NCBI GenBank assembly: GCA_021781455.1
Contig: JAJXWV010000015.1
Span: forward strand, 1 to 64,000
Direction: 5' to 3'
Source: Acidobacteriota bacterium
GTDB taxonomy: Bacteria > Acidobacteriota > Thermoanaerobaculia > Gp7-AA8
DNA length: 64,000 nt
Shown here in pieces: positions 1 to 8,614 of this stretch (position 1 is its first letter; each line of letters begins with the position of its first letter). The position numbers and the translations under genes are program-made. The notes beneath the pieces are model-generated. The model was not told the DNA's origin and made no database searches. It saw nothing but the letters and a program-made list of their open reading frames with translations.

Positions 1-1
1 T

Positions 2-118
2 CCTCACCGCCATTGCCCCAGAGGCGTCAAGAACAAGGCGTACTCGTTCCGCATCTACACCCGCGCCCAACGCTCTGCACTCTCATTCACCGAGCAGCCC
101 GATCTCGGCTTAACTTAA
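2..118 (+). CDS. Possible 3' end of an unidentified gene cut by the window edge
   Basis: One plus-strand frame is open from the first bases to a TAA at 116-118 and would encode about 38 residues, including GVKNKAYSFRIY. The start lies outside the window and I recognise no family. It could be the tail of a real gene or chance, because a GC-rich frame this short is often open. The repeat-filled stretch that follows (119-410) fits the end of a gene here. Confidence 0.25.
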   Translation, partial: PHRHCPRGVKNKAYSFRIYTRAQRSALSFTEQPDLGLT

Positions 119-181
119 GGCCATTGGTGTGTCATTCCGAGCCGGCGGAACCCTGAGTGTTCATGCGGGTTCTCGAGCTTG

Positions 182-303
182 TTGCCCTTCTCCCCGCCGC
201 AGCGGGGAGAAGGTGCCGAAGGCGGATGAGGGGTTCCTTTTTGAACCAGAATGAGACCCCTCACCCCGGCCCTCTCCCCGCTGCGGCGGGGAGAGGGGGA
301 ACA
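182..303 (-). repeat. Double-hairpin repeat, family S, copy 1
   Basis: Two strong hairpins lie about 55 bp apart: stem 186-197/202-213 (12 bp, loop CGCA) and stem 270-281/286-297 (12 bp, loop TGCG). Between them is a conserved segment containing GGCGGATGAGGGGT. The whole unit reappears in reverse orientation, nearly identical, at 49045-49164, and as two half-units at 23970-24151. It fills most of the space 3' of gdhA (119-410), where I see no other gene; the hairpins could also stop transcription. Confidence 0.8.
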
Positions 304-410
304 ATCGAACGTTGCTTTACTCACGTGTCGCAACCGGCGATTCGAGTGCTCGGGATGACGACGAGGGGCGCTCATCGCGCCCCCCGACAACTGTGTCGTT
401 CAGGTAGCGA

Positions 411-1694
411 CTACACCCAGCCGCGGTCGCGGCAGGCCTGGGCCACGCGGTTGATCGAGATCAGGTACGCCGCATCGCGCATGCCGACCTTCCGCCGCTT
501 CGACATCTCCACCACGGCATGGAACGCCGCGGTCATCTTGGTGTCGAGCTTGCCGAGGACTTCGTCCTTCTCCCAGAAGTAATTCATGTTGCTCTGCACC
601 TGCTCGAAATAGCTGCAGGTGACGCCGCCGGCGTTGGCCAGGAAATCGGGAATGATGAACATGCCGCGCTTGCCGAGGCATTCGTCGGCCTCCAGCGAGG
701 TCGGTCCATTCGCCCCTTCGGCGATGAGTCGCACGCGCTTGCTGATCTTGCCGACGTTTTCTCCGGTGATCTGGTTCTCGATCGCCGCGGGCACGAGGAG
801 ATCGACGTCCTGCTCGATCCAGGCATCGCCGGGAAGAATCTCGTATCCCAGCTCGATGGCCTTGGCCTTGTTGATTCCGCCGAACGAGTCGGTGACCTCG
901 AGGAGCTGCTTGAAGTCGACTCCGCTCTTGCGGCGGTAGGTGAACGACTTCTGCTCGGACTGGTCCCACGCTGCGACGCAGATGACTTTCACGCCGATCT
1001 GCGTGAGCAAGTCGACCGAGTACTGCGCCACGTTGCCGAAGCCCTGCACCGCGGCCAGTGTGTCCTCGGGCTTCATCTTCAGCTCCCGGAGCGCTTCGCG
1101 AATGGTGAAGACCACGCCGTAGCCGGTCGCTTCCTTGCGGCCCTGGGAGCCGCCCATGCCGAGAGGCTTGCCTGTGATGAGGCCGGGATAGCGGCCGCCG
1201 GTGATGGCTTCGAACTCGTCGAGCATCCACATCATGTCCTGGGCGTTGGTCATCACGTCGGGGGCGGGAACGTCGCGCAGAGGGCCGATGTCGCGCGCGA
1301 TCTGGCGTACCCAGCCGCGGCAGAGCTGCTCGGTCTCGCGAGCGCTGAGATTGTGCGGATCGCAGATCACGCCGCCCTTGCTGCCGCCGAGAGGAATGTC
1401 GACCACGGCGCACTTCCAGGTCATCCACATGGCCAGGGCACGGACGGTGTCGACGGTCTCCATCGGATGGAAGCGGATGCCGCCCTTGCCGGGGCCGCGG
1501 GCGTCGTTGTGCTGGACACGGAAGCCGCGAAAGATCTGCACGTGGCCGTCGTCCATCCGCACGGGGATGAGGAACTGGTACTCGCGCTGCGGCGAGCGAA
1601 GCAGGTCGCGGGTGGCCTGATCGAGCTCGAGCATCGCGGCCACATGGTCGAACTGGCGCTGGGCGGTTTCGAAGGCGTTTGGACTGTTGCTCAT
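411..1694 (-). CDS. gdhA: Glutamate dehydrogenase (Glu/Leu/Phe/Val family)
   Basis: The 427-residue protein catalyses reversible oxidative deamination of glutamate to 2-oxoglutarate and ammonia in the cytoplasm, linking nitrogen assimilation to the TCA cycle. The N-terminal substrate domain has the glycine-rich stretch ARGPGKGGIRFHP (residues 65-77) and PLGGSKGG (101-108) with the catalytic lysine near 106. The C-terminal Rossmann domain includes VQGFGNVAQYSVD. Length and full-length similarity fit hexameric bacterial GDH rather than the 180-kDa type. The ATG at 1694 begins MSNSPNAFETAQRQ, in register with the family start. It is monocistronic on the minus strand, diverging from the acetyltransferase gene at 2057 across a 362-bp gap that holds a candidate regulator site at 1845-1858. 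NAD versus NADP preference cannot be told by eye. Confidence 0.95.
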   Translation of the reverse strand: MSNSPNAFETAQRQFDHVAAMLELDQATRDLLRSPQREYQFLIPVRMDDGHVQIFRGFRVQHNDARGPGKGGIRFHPMETVDTVRALAMWMTWKCAVVDIPLGGSKGGVICDPHNLSARETEQLCRGWVRQIARDIGPLRDVPAPDVMTNAQDMMWMLDEFEAITGGRYPGLITGKPLGMGGSQGRKEATGYGVVFTIREALRELKMKPEDTLAAVQGFGNVAQYSVDLLTQIGVKVICVAAWDQSEQKSFTYRRKSGVDFKQLLEVTDSFGGINKAKAIELGYEILPGDAWIEQDVDLLVPAAIENQITGENVGKISKRVRLIAEGANGPTSLEADECLGKRGMFIIPDFLANAGGVTCSYFEQVQSNMNYFWEKDEVLGKLDTKMTAAFHAVVEMSKRRKVGMRDAAYLISINRVAQACRDRGWV

Positions 1695-2056
1695 TGCTAG
1701 GGAAGGCTCCTTTTTCCGCAGCGGCGGTCAGTGCCGGCATGGCGTTACGGTCGGCCGCTGAGATTTGTCCCGAGCGGGACGGTTTGCGAGTAGGACTCTA
1801 TGCGGGCAGCGTCGCGCGATCGCGTAGACGCCGCCATGCGCAGATGTGACATATCACACGCACAGCGTCCTGCTCGGTGACCCCAATGCAGTGACTGCTT
1901 CTCCTTTGTGGAGAAAGTGTTACGAAAAAAGGGCGGAGCGCAGAAGGCGGAACGCAGAAGCAGAGAAAACACGCCGCCGCGCCCTCCCTCACTTCCGCCC
2001 TCTGTCTTCGGCCTTTCTTTCATGCGCTACACTGATTCAAATCGGCCGGAGATCAC
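1695..2056. other. Divergent intergenic region
   Basis: This 362-bp gap separates gdhA (minus) from the acetyltransferase gene (plus). It holds a 5+5 bp inverted site at 1845-1858 and, around 1930-2010, a degenerate repeat in which GCGCAGAAG and AACGCAGAAG recur and are partly mirrored by CTTCCGCCCTCTG. I see no convincing gene in it. Confidence 0.5.
1845..1858. promoter_or_regulatory. FNR/CRP-type inverted site upstream of gdhA
   Basis: TGTGA-CATA-TCACA: perfect 5-bp arms with a 4-bp spacer. The arms are those of CRP-family sites, but the spacer length is that of FNR/DNR sites (14 bp overall). It lies 150 bp upstream of the gdhA start and about 200 bp upstream of the divergent gene. No CRP/FNR regulator gene lies in the window, so the binding factor is unknown. 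Confidence 0.4.
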
Positions 2057-2686
2057 ATGACCTACGTTCATCCCACCGCGATCGTCGACGCCGGCGCGCA
2101 ACTCGGTGAAGACGTCACCGTCTGGCACTTCACGCATATCCGCGACAGCGCAATCCTCGAGAGCGGCGTTTCGGTCGGCCAGAACGTCTATGTCGACTCG
2201 GACGTGCACATCGGCCAGGGAACACGGATTCAGAACAACGTCAGCGTCTACCACGGCGTCAACGTCGGGCGATGGTGTTTCGTCGGGCCATCGGTGGTCT
2301 TCACCAATGACGCCACGCCGCGCGTCGGCAACATCAGCTGGGAAGTGCTCGAGACGCACCTCGAGCTCGGCTGCGCGATCGGGGCTGGTGCCGTGCTTCG
2401 CTGCGGCATCCGCATCGGTGCGTTCGCAATGGTGGGCGCCGGCGCGATCGTGACTCACAGCATTCCTCCGTTCCACCTCGCCGTCGGCCTTCCGGCGCGT
2501 CCCACCCGCCTCATCTGCGCCTGTGGTCAGACGAATCTGCCACTCGGCAGCGACAAGAGCCGCCTGATCGGCGACTGCTGCATGCGGATGATGGATCCGC
2601 GCATCCTCGCCGAGGCGCGGGAATGGCTCGCGGCCTCGGAGTTCGATCCGGCGCACCTGCCGGCCGCGACACCGGTCGAGGCCTGA
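2057..2686 (+). CDS. Left-handed beta-helix acetyltransferase, WbpD/WlbB-like
   Basis: This 209-residue protein is built of hexapeptide repeats ([I/V]-G-x4) from about residue 5 to 150. VFTNDATPR (82-90) matches the conserved VFTN segment of sugar N-acetyltransferases of the WbpD/WlbB type, which acetylate a 3-amino group on UDP-activated uronic acids for O-antigen or capsule. The tail has CAC (154-156) and GDCC (172-175), resembling a degenerate zinc ribbon seen in several such enzymes. The ATG at 2057 follows GGAGATC. A glycosyltransferase starts 8 bp downstream and a membrane protein follows, so surface-polysaccharide modification is likely. The exact sugar substrate is not determined. Confidence 0.75.
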   Translation: MTYVHPTAIVDAGAQLGEDVTVWHFTHIRDSAILESGVSVGQNVYVDSDVHIGQGTRIQNNVSVYHGVNVGRWCFVGPSVVFTNDATPRVGNISWEVLETHLELGCAIGAGAVLRCGIRIGAFAMVGAGAIVTHSIPPFHLAVGLPARPTRLICACGQTNLPLGSDKSRLIGDCCMRMMDPRILAEAREWLAASEFDPAHLPAATPVEA

Positions 2687-2693
2687 CCGCCGC

Positions 2694-3413
2694 ATGTTCT
2701 CGCTCGTCGTCCCGTTCCATTCCGACGTAGGGCGACTGGGCGAGACGATCCGCCTGATCAAGTGCGAGGCTTCTGCCTGGCACGTCGAAGAAACGCTGCT
2801 CTGTCACAACGGGGGACCTCTGAGCGACGCTGCTCGGCGTCAGATCGAAGAATTGATCACGCCGGGCATGTCGCTTCTGCACACCGACTCCCGCGGTATC
2901 GGCGCCGGCTACCGCCTCGGCATCGAGAACGCGCGAGCACAGCGCGTCGTGCTCTCCGCCAGCGATCTCCCGTTCCACTTCTCGGACATCGAATCGCTGC
3001 TGCGCGTCGCGCCGGCCGGCCCGATGCCACGTGTCGCGATCGGTTCGAAACTGCATCCCCAGTCCGATATCGGTGCGTACGGAATCAAGCGCCGCGCGTT
3101 CTCGTACGCCTTCTTCGCGTACCGAAGGCTGCTCTTCGGCGCCGGCACACCGCGCGACACGCAGGGAACGATCCTGATCGAGACCGAGCTCGCGCGACAG
3201 CTTCTGCCCCGGGTCACTTCCGACGATTTCCGTTTCTCGCTCGAGCTGGTCGTACAGGCGATCCGGGCGGGAGTACGGCCGGTGGAAGTTCCGGTGAAGT
3301 TCGTCCCGAACGAGAGCGACGACGTGTCGTCGGTATCGGCCGTGCGCGATGGATGGCGGATGCTCCGGGAGTCGTGGCGGTTGCGAAGTGAGATGCGGAA
3401 CGAAGGACGGTGA
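2694..3413 (+). CDS. Family 2 glycosyltransferase
   Basis: This 239-residue single-domain protein begins with the GT-A opening strand FSLVVPFHSD (residues 2-11). It carries an acidic DXD-like motif in SASDLPFHFSD near residue 91, expected to bind the metal-nucleotide-sugar. It has no membrane segment, so it is probably cytoplasmic or membrane-associated. It sits 8 bp after the acetyltransferase gene. The downstream membrane protein probably starts at GTG 3418, only 4 bp after this stop, so the three are likely one operon. Donor and acceptor are unknown; the family ranges from polyprenyl-phosphate glycosyltransferases to cell-wall enzymes. Confidence 0.75.
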   Translation: MFSLVVPFHSDVGRLGETIRLIKCEASAWHVEETLLCHNGGPLSDAARRQIEELITPGMSLLHTDSRGIGAGYRLGIENARAQRVVLSASDLPFHFSDIESLLRVAPAGPMPRVAIGSKLHPQSDIGAYGIKRRAFSYAFFAYRRLLFGAGTPRDTQGTILIETELARQLLPRVTSDDFRFSLELVVQAIRAGVRPVEVPVKFVPNESDDVSSVSAVRDGWRMLRESWRLRSEMRNEGR

Positions 3414-3417
3414 GGGC

Positions 3418-5067
3418 GTGAACGAGAGCGCAGATGACGCAGCGCGACTGCGTCGTACATCTACAAATGGGGACCTCATCGCCATCGCGGCGATCGCCAT
3501 CGCAGCCTTCCTCAGGCACGCCACGCAGCTGGGCGCGTGGTGGACCTATGACGACCCGCAGATCCTGATTCAGGCGATCCGCGAGTCGTACGCGGGGATC
3601 TTCGCGTCGCCCGAGCACTGGCGGATGTATTCGGCGTCGAACCTGGTGCCGTTCCTTCCCGCATCATTCAAGCTCGACCTGCAGGTCGCCGGTCTGACGC
3701 CGTGGTGGTTCTACGCCCACCAGCTCATTGCGATGGCCGCCGCCGCTTCGCTGCTGTACGTGTACGCGCGGACATTCGCGTCGCGCGCGGCGTCGGCGGT
3801 CGCGGCGCTTTCATTTCTGGTCGTCCCGCTCACTGTCGAAGCCTCGCACATGCTGATGTTGCGGCATTACGTGGAAGGGCTCGCCCTCGCGCTCGGATCC
3901 CTCATCGCGTGGAGCCGCTACGGCAGGAACGGCCGATGGCCGGCGCTCGCCACCGCGGCCGTGCTGTATTTCCTGGCCATGGCCTGCAAGGAGATTTACG
4001 CGCCGCTGCCGCTGCTGATGATCGCCGACTCGGTTCAGCGACGGGCAAGAACGGGTGCGATCGCGCGATCGCTGGTGCCCGTTGCGCTTGCTGCGATGGC
4101 GTACCTGCCGTGGCGTTTCTGGATGCTGCAGTCGGCGGGAGGATACGGCGCGTTCTCCTGGCCCAATGCGCTGCTGCGCCTTCCCACCACGGCATGGTTC
4201 GGCGTGGCCGGCTCTGCGCCAGCCTGGCTCGAGGCGCTCTGGGCGATTCTCGTCGTCGCCGTTCTCTTTGCGCTGCAGGGTGCGGAGTGGATGCGGGTGG
4301 TCCTCATCGCCATTGCCGTTTCGATCTACCTCGCGCTTCCCCTCATCCCGGTCGTTCTCAAGTTCGAGCGGCGCCACGCGTTCGCGGTTTCTGTCGCCGC
4401 CGTCTTCTTCGCCGCCGTGATTGCCGATCGCATCGCAGGGCGGCGGCTGCGCATCGCGGCGCTCTGCGCGCTCGTTGTCATTCCCGGAATGGCCGGTGTC
4501 TATGAACAGCGTCTCGACGAAACGCGCGACCGCGTCATGCGCGCGGAAGGAATGTTCCTATGGACCGAGCCGGCGTCGCCGCGCGTGCTGTATGGCACCT
4601 CCGGCGGCTGGTATCTGGATGGCCTGCGGTGGTTGCGGAAGGAGCTTCGGCACGAGATCGCGCCTCCGTATTACAGCTCGACGATCGGCCTCGTGCTCGA
4701 TCGCGTGCCGCCGGAGCGCATCGTGTCGGCGGTCGGATGGCCGAATGCGAAGATCCTCGCAGCCGTCGCCGCGCGGCAGCGGATCGGCGCGATGAATGTC
4801 GCCGCCGGACGCCGCGGCAACATCTTCGGCTGGAAGGTCTCGCCGTCGCGCGATTGGGTTCTGCTCACGCCAATGGGAGCGGAGATGTTCACCCTTCCCG
4901 GCCCGGCCGGCGCGCTCCCATTCCCTGCCGAGTTCTTCGCTCCGTCATGCGAATCGTCCCAGCGGACCATGCGCTTCGCGCGCGTTCGGAGCGATGGCAC
5001 GTGGATCGTGTCGCCGCTCCTGCCGTTCCCCGCACGCGACGGTGTCGTGCGGTGGGCGTCGCGCTGA
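3418..5067 (+). CDS. Multi-pass membrane protein, probable GT-C glycosyltransferase
   Basis: This 549-residue protein has about ten hydrophobic segments followed by a soluble C-terminal domain of roughly 180 residues. After the first membrane span, the loop WWTYDDPQILIQ places two aspartates (residues 45-46) where GT-C enzymes (PMT, ArnT, STT3-like) carry their catalytic acidic pair. Such enzymes transfer sugars from polyprenyl-phosphate donors outside the membrane. I chose the GTG at 3418 because it lies 4 bp after the preceding stop and the span begins soon after. An ATG at 3349 in the same frame would overlap the glycosyltransferase by 65 bp. It is the last gene of a three-gene surface-sugar set. 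The class assignment rests on topology and one motif. Confidence 0.6.
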   Translation: MNESADDAARLRRTSTNGDLIAIAAIAIAAFLRHATQLGAWWTYDDPQILIQAIRESYAGIFASPEHWRMYSASNLVPFLPASFKLDLQVAGLTPWWFYAHQLIAMAAAASLLYVYARTFASRAASAVAALSFLVVPLTVEASHMLMLRHYVEGLALALGSLIAWSRYGRNGRWPALATAAVLYFLAMACKEIYAPLPLLMIADSVQRRARTGAIARSLVPVALAAMAYLPWRFWMLQSAGGYGAFSWPNALLRLPTTAWFGVAGSAPAWLEALWAILVVAVLFALQGAEWMRVVLIAIAVSIYLALPLIPVVLKFERRHAFAVSVAAVFFAAVIADRIAGRRLRIAALCALVVIPGMAGVYEQRLDETRDRVMRAEGMFLWTEPASPRVLYGTSGGWYLDGLRWLRKELRHEIAPPYYSSTIGLVLDRVPPERIVSAVGWPNAKILAAVAARQRIGAMNVAAGRRGNIFGWKVSPSRDWVLLTPMGAEMFTLPGPAGALPFPAEFFAPSCESSQRTMRFARVRSDGTWIVSPLLPFPARDGVVRWASR

Positions 5068-5102
5068 CTTCACGTTCGTTGTTTCACACGCGAGCCGAAT
5101 GC

Positions 5103-5130
5103 GGAGCACAGGCAGGAATGCCTGTGCTCC
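5103..5130. terminator. Perfect hairpin between convergent genes
   Basis: A perfect 12-bp stem (5103-5114 with 5119-5130) and GGAA loop sit in the 72-bp space where the membrane-protein gene (plus) and the Tricorn-like gene (minus) converge. No T-tract follows, so it may be a bidirectional stem terminator or a REP-type palindrome; its core resembles the REP palindromes elsewhere in the window. Confidence 0.5.
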
Positions 5131-5139
5131 ACGGAAGAA

Positions 5140-8100
5140 TCACTTCTCGGCCTTCACCGGGTACGGCGGCCGCTTCGGAGTGACCGGCGGATTCGCCTCG
5201 AGCTGCTTCATCACCACCTCGATGGCCTTGTCGAGCTGCGGATCGCGCCCGGCGATCACGTCGGCCGGCGTCTGCTCGACTTCGATGTCTGGCGGCACGC
5301 CTTCGTTCTCCACCACCCACCCCTTGTCGGGCGTCCAGATGGCGAGGTTCGGCGCGGTGATCGTGCCGCCGTCCATCAGCACCGGGAATCCGAGGATGCC
5401 GACCAGACCGCCCCAGGTGCGGCGGCCGATCAGGGTTCCCATCTGCAGCTTGTGGAACATCCACGGCAGCAGGTCGCCGCCCGAGCCGGCGGTCTCGTCG
5501 ATGATCATCGCCTTCGGCCCCTGGATCGAGGCCAGCGGCGTCTTCAGATCGGCGCCGTAGCGCGTGGCCCAGTAGCTGATCAGCGGGCGGCGCAGGATGT
5601 CGAGGTAGTAATCGGCGACCTGCCCGCCGGCGTTGTGGCGCTCGTCGATGATGATGGCCTGCCGGTCCGCCTGCGGGAAGAAGTAGCGGCGGAAGTACTC
5701 GTAGCCGGCGGTGCTGGTGTTCGGAACGTAGACATAGGCCACCCGTCCGTGGGTCTTCTCGGTGACGTAGCGGAGATTGCGCTCCACCCAGTCGCGGTTG
5801 CGCAGGGCGCCCTCGTCCTCGATGGGGACGACCTTCACCGTGCGCGAGCCCGTGCCGTCGGCGTTAGGCCCGACGGTGATCTCGACGATGTGCCCCGCCG
5901 TTCTCTCGAACCTGCTGTACAGGTCCTCGGGCGGTTTGAGGTCCTTCCCCTCGACGGCCAGCAGGTACTCGCCGGCCTTGACGTCGGCGCCCGGCTCGGT
6001 CAGCGGCGCGCGCAGATCGGGATTCCAGTTCAAGCCGCCGTAGACCTTGGCGAAGCGGTAGCGGCCGTTCTCGATGGCATAGTCCGCGCCTAACAGGCCG
6101 CCGGGAACGGACTCGCTCTGGGCGAGCGTGTCGCCGCCGCCGCCGCGATGGTGCCCGACCACGAGCTCGCTGCACATCCACTGGATGACGCGGCTGAGGT
6201 CCTGGCGCACGGCGAGATCCGGCAGGAACACCGAGTACTTCGCCCGGGCGGCCTTCCAGTCCACGCCGTGCATGTTCGGGTCGTAGAAATAGTCGCGGTT
6301 GATGCGCCAGGCCTCGTCGAAGATCTCCCGCCACTCGGCGGTGGGATCGATCTTCACTTCCACCTTGTCGATGGCCAGGCGGTGTTGTTTGGCGGGCTCG
6401 ATCTTCTCGCCGAGGTCGGCGATCGACCAGACCGGGTCGCCTTCGCGGCCGCCGCCGACGCGCAGCAGGACGCGCTTGCCGTCGCGGGAGATCTCGAAAT
6501 CGCCGACCTTCTCCAGCAGCGTGTCTTCCTTGCGCCTGGTGAGGCTGAAGTGCGCCAGCGCTGCGCCGCCGCGGTCGAAGCGGTTCGCTCCGCTGCGCTT
6601 GAGGTAGTACAGCTCGCCCGTCTTCGACAGCTGCAGGCTGCTGTATACGGCCGAGGGAAGCGGAAGCGCCACGATGCGCTGCGCCAGTCCGTCCACGTCG
6701 ACCGTGACCACCACAGGCTTCTTCTCCGGCTTCTTCTCCTCGCTCTTCGCAGCGGGTTCGCGTTTCTTGTCGTCGCCGTTCGAGGCGGCCGCCGCCTCGT
6801 CGCTCTTCTTCGCCCCTTCCTCGTCGCTCTCCTTCGCCAGCGGCGAGACCACGCCCCTGGCCAGCACCGCCAGGTAGAGCGCGTTCGTGCTGCGCGTGTC
6901 GTTGTTCCACATCGAGAACCAGTCGATGGTCGGACCGGCGTCGGTGGAAGCAGTGAAGTAGAGATATTTTCCATTCGGGTCGAAGGCCGGGCTGCCGGCA
7001 TTGGTGAGAGTGTCCGTGAGGGGAATCGACTTCTTCTGATCGACCGAATAGAGGTTCAGGACCGTGAAGTTCGTATCCGTGTTCCGGGTGTATGCCAGCC
7101 ACTTCGAGTCCGGCGACCAGACGTGCTCGATCCCGCCGTTGTACATCGTGTTGGCGGAGATCTTCGTGCTGACGCCGCTCGGCACGTCGAGGACGAACAA
7201 CGCATCGGAATTGTCGACGTAACTGATCTTCGTTCCGTCGGGCGACCACTTCGGGTCCTCGTAAAAGCCGGCTCCGCCGAGCTTGATCTTGCGGACGGCT
7301 CCCCGGCCTTCCTGCGGCCCGATGCGCAGTTCGTATTCGCCGGTCTCGTCGCTGAACCAGGCCACCGACTTGCCGTCCGGCGACCAGGCCGGCGAGCGGT
7401 CGTTCGCGGCGAGCGACTGCGTGAGATTGCGCGCGTCGCCCTTCTCCATCGGCACCGTGACGATCTCGCCGCGGTACTCGAAGGCCGCGCGCGCTCCGCT
7501 CGGCGAGAGGCTGGAGTTGCGGACGTACTTCGCCCCTTTGACCCAGCGCGGCCGCGTCTCGATGAGGTCCGCCGCCACGCCGACCTTCAGGCGCGTGTCT
7601 TTCTTCGCCTGCGGGTCGAACAGGTAAAGGTAGCCGCCGCGCTCGAAGATGATGCGGCCGGCGCCGGCCGAGGCATTGAGGATCGGCCAGTCCTTGAACG
7701 AGGTGAGCTGCTCGACCTGTCTCGTCTTCGGGTCGTACGAGAACAGGTTGAACTCGCCCGCGCGGTCGGAGCGGAAATAGATCTTCCCGCCGAGCCACAT
7801 CGGGTCGACGTCGTTGCAGCGCCCGGCCGGCTGCGGGATCTGCTCGACGGCATTCGTGGCGTCGTTGAAGATGAGCAGCCGCGACGCTTCGCCGCCGCGA
7901 TAGTGCTTCCATTCGTTGAAGGCCTGCGGGAGCGGGTTGTAGACGATGAACTTCCCGTCCGGCGAGTAAGCAGCTTCGTTCGCATTCGGGATCGGCAGCT
8001 TCGTGGCCTCCCCGCCACTCACCGGAACCGTGAACAGCTGCGTGTACCGCCGCGTGTAGACCTCGCGCGGCGAGGTGAAGAGAACGGCCGAGCCGTCCGG

Positions 8101-8451
8101 CGTGAAACCCGCCACGACGTCGTTGTTCGGATGCCACGTCAGCCGCTTCGGAACACCGCCTGCCGTCGGAACCACGTACACGTCGACGTTCCCGTCATAA
8201 CGGCCGGTGAAGGCGATGGTCCGGCCGTCGGGCGAGAAGCGAGGCCCCGACTCGATGCCGGGATACGAGGTCAGGCGGCGCACGCCGCTGCCGTCGATCT
8301 TCGCCACCCAGAGGTCGTTCGCGTAGGCAAAGGCGATCGAATCGGCACTGACTGCGGGATCGCTGAGCAGGCGAGTGTCGTTGATGTCGACCGCGAGGAG
8401 AGGCGCGGCGAGGACCGCCGCGAAAAGCAGCACGACTGCCAGTCGTTTCAT
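5140..8451 (-). CDS. Secreted Tricorn-like S41 peptidase
   Basis: The 1103-residue protein begins with a signal peptide (residues 1-20, KRLAVVLLFAAVLAAPLLA) and probably acts in the periplasm. TolB/WD40-like propeller repeats follow, with recurring SPDG[R/K] turns (SPDGRTIAF, SPDGKFIVY, SPDGTKISY). A charged Lys/Glu-rich linker lies near 535-575. Then come the C1, PDZ and C2 parts of the Tricorn fold. The catalytic serine sits in the TAGSGGD motif near residue 990, and the Glu-containing ENEGVPPD motif follows about 60 residues later. In archaea Tricorn degrades peptides downstream of the proteasome; bacterial secreted homologues are thought to degrade oligopeptides. The gene stands alone, converging with the upstream membrane-protein gene. 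Confidence 0.92.
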   Translation of the reverse strand: MKRLAVVLLFAAVLAAPLLAVDINDTRLLSDPAVSADSIAFAYANDLWVAKIDGSGVRRLTSYPGIESGPRFSPDGRTIAFTGRYDGNVDVYVVPTAGGVPKRLTWHPNNDVVAGFTPDGSAVLFTSPREVYTRRYTQLFTVPVSGGEATKLPIPNANEAAYSPDGKFIVYNPLPQAFNEWKHYRGGEASRLLIFNDATNAVEQIPQPAGRCNDVDPMWLGGKIYFRSDRAGEFNLFSYDPKTRQVEQLTSFKDWPILNASAGAGRIIFERGGYLYLFDPQAKKDTRLKVGVAADLIETRPRWVKGAKYVRNSSLSPSGARAAFEYRGEIVTVPMEKGDARNLTQSLAANDRSPAWSPDGKSVAWFSDETGEYELRIGPQEGRGAVRKIKLGGAGFYEDPKWSPDGTKISYVDNSDALFVLDVPSGVSTKISANTMYNGGIEHVWSPDSKWLAYTRNTDTNFTVLNLYSVDQKKSIPLTDTLTNAGSPAFDPNGKYLYFTASTDAGPTIDWFSMWNNDTRSTNALYLAVLARGVVSPLAKESDEEGAKKSDEAAAASNGDDKKREPAAKSEEKKPEKKPVVVTVDVDGLAQRIVALPLPSAVYSSLQLSKTGELYYLKRSGANRFDRGGAALAHFSLTRRKEDTLLEKVGDFEISRDGKRVLLRVGGGREGDPVWSIADLGEKIEPAKQHRLAIDKVEVKIDPTAEWREIFDEAWRINRDYFYDPNMHGVDWKAARAKYSVFLPDLAVRQDLSRVIQWMCSELVVGHHRGGGGDTLAQSESVPGGLLGADYAIENGRYRFAKVYGGLNWNPDLRAPLTEPGADVKAGEYLLAVEGKDLKPPEDLYSRFERTAGHIVEITVGPNADGTGSRTVKVVPIEDEGALRNRDWVERNLRYVTEKTHGRVAYVYVPNTSTAGYEYFRRYFFPQADRQAIIIDERHNAGGQVADYYLDILRRPLISYWATRYGADLKTPLASIQGPKAMIIDETAGSGGDLLPWMFHKLQMGTLIGRRTWGGLVGILGFPVLMDGGTITAPNLAIWTPDKGWVVENEGVPPDIEVEQTPADVIAGRDPQLDKAIEVVMKQLEANPPVTPKRPPYPVKAEK

Positions 8452-8497
8452 GGAGGGCTCCTTCTTGGGCCGTTTTGGACCGCGCGATCTTAACGCA

Positions 8498-8597
8498 CCA
8501 CCCGCCAGGGTGGCGGGTGACGGGTGTCAGGCTGCGGGTGTTAGGGCCAACCGTCACTCTGACTCTGAGCCGGCGAAGCCGCGGTTACGCCGGCTCG
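8498..8597. repeat. Two short palindromes, degenerate repeat remnant
   Basis: A 9-bp stem with GGG loop (8499-8507/8511-8519) and a second 9-bp stem GAGCCGGCG...CGCCGGCTC (8567-8575/8588-8596) lie between the chorismatase stop and the Tricorn-like gene start. The second, with the adjoining CCGTCACTCTGA, is a shortened form of the long palindromes at 13663, 29970 and 38908. Being upstream of a minus-strand gene, it lies in that gene's leader or promoter region. Confidence 0.6.
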
Positions 8598-8614
8598 GGA
8601 GGACGGGAGGACGA

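Noticed and set aside
115..582. Small frames in the first 600 bp on both strands
   Set aside because: They are readings of the family S hairpins and of gdhA antisense, with no ribosome-binding site or conserved sequence.
6148..8493. A 781-codon open frame on the plus strand
   Set aside because: It is antisense to the Tricorn-like gene. Its composition is Arg/Val/Asp-rich without a recognisable domain, a usual by-product of GC-rich codon bias, while the minus-strand frame has a signal peptide and catalytic motifs.
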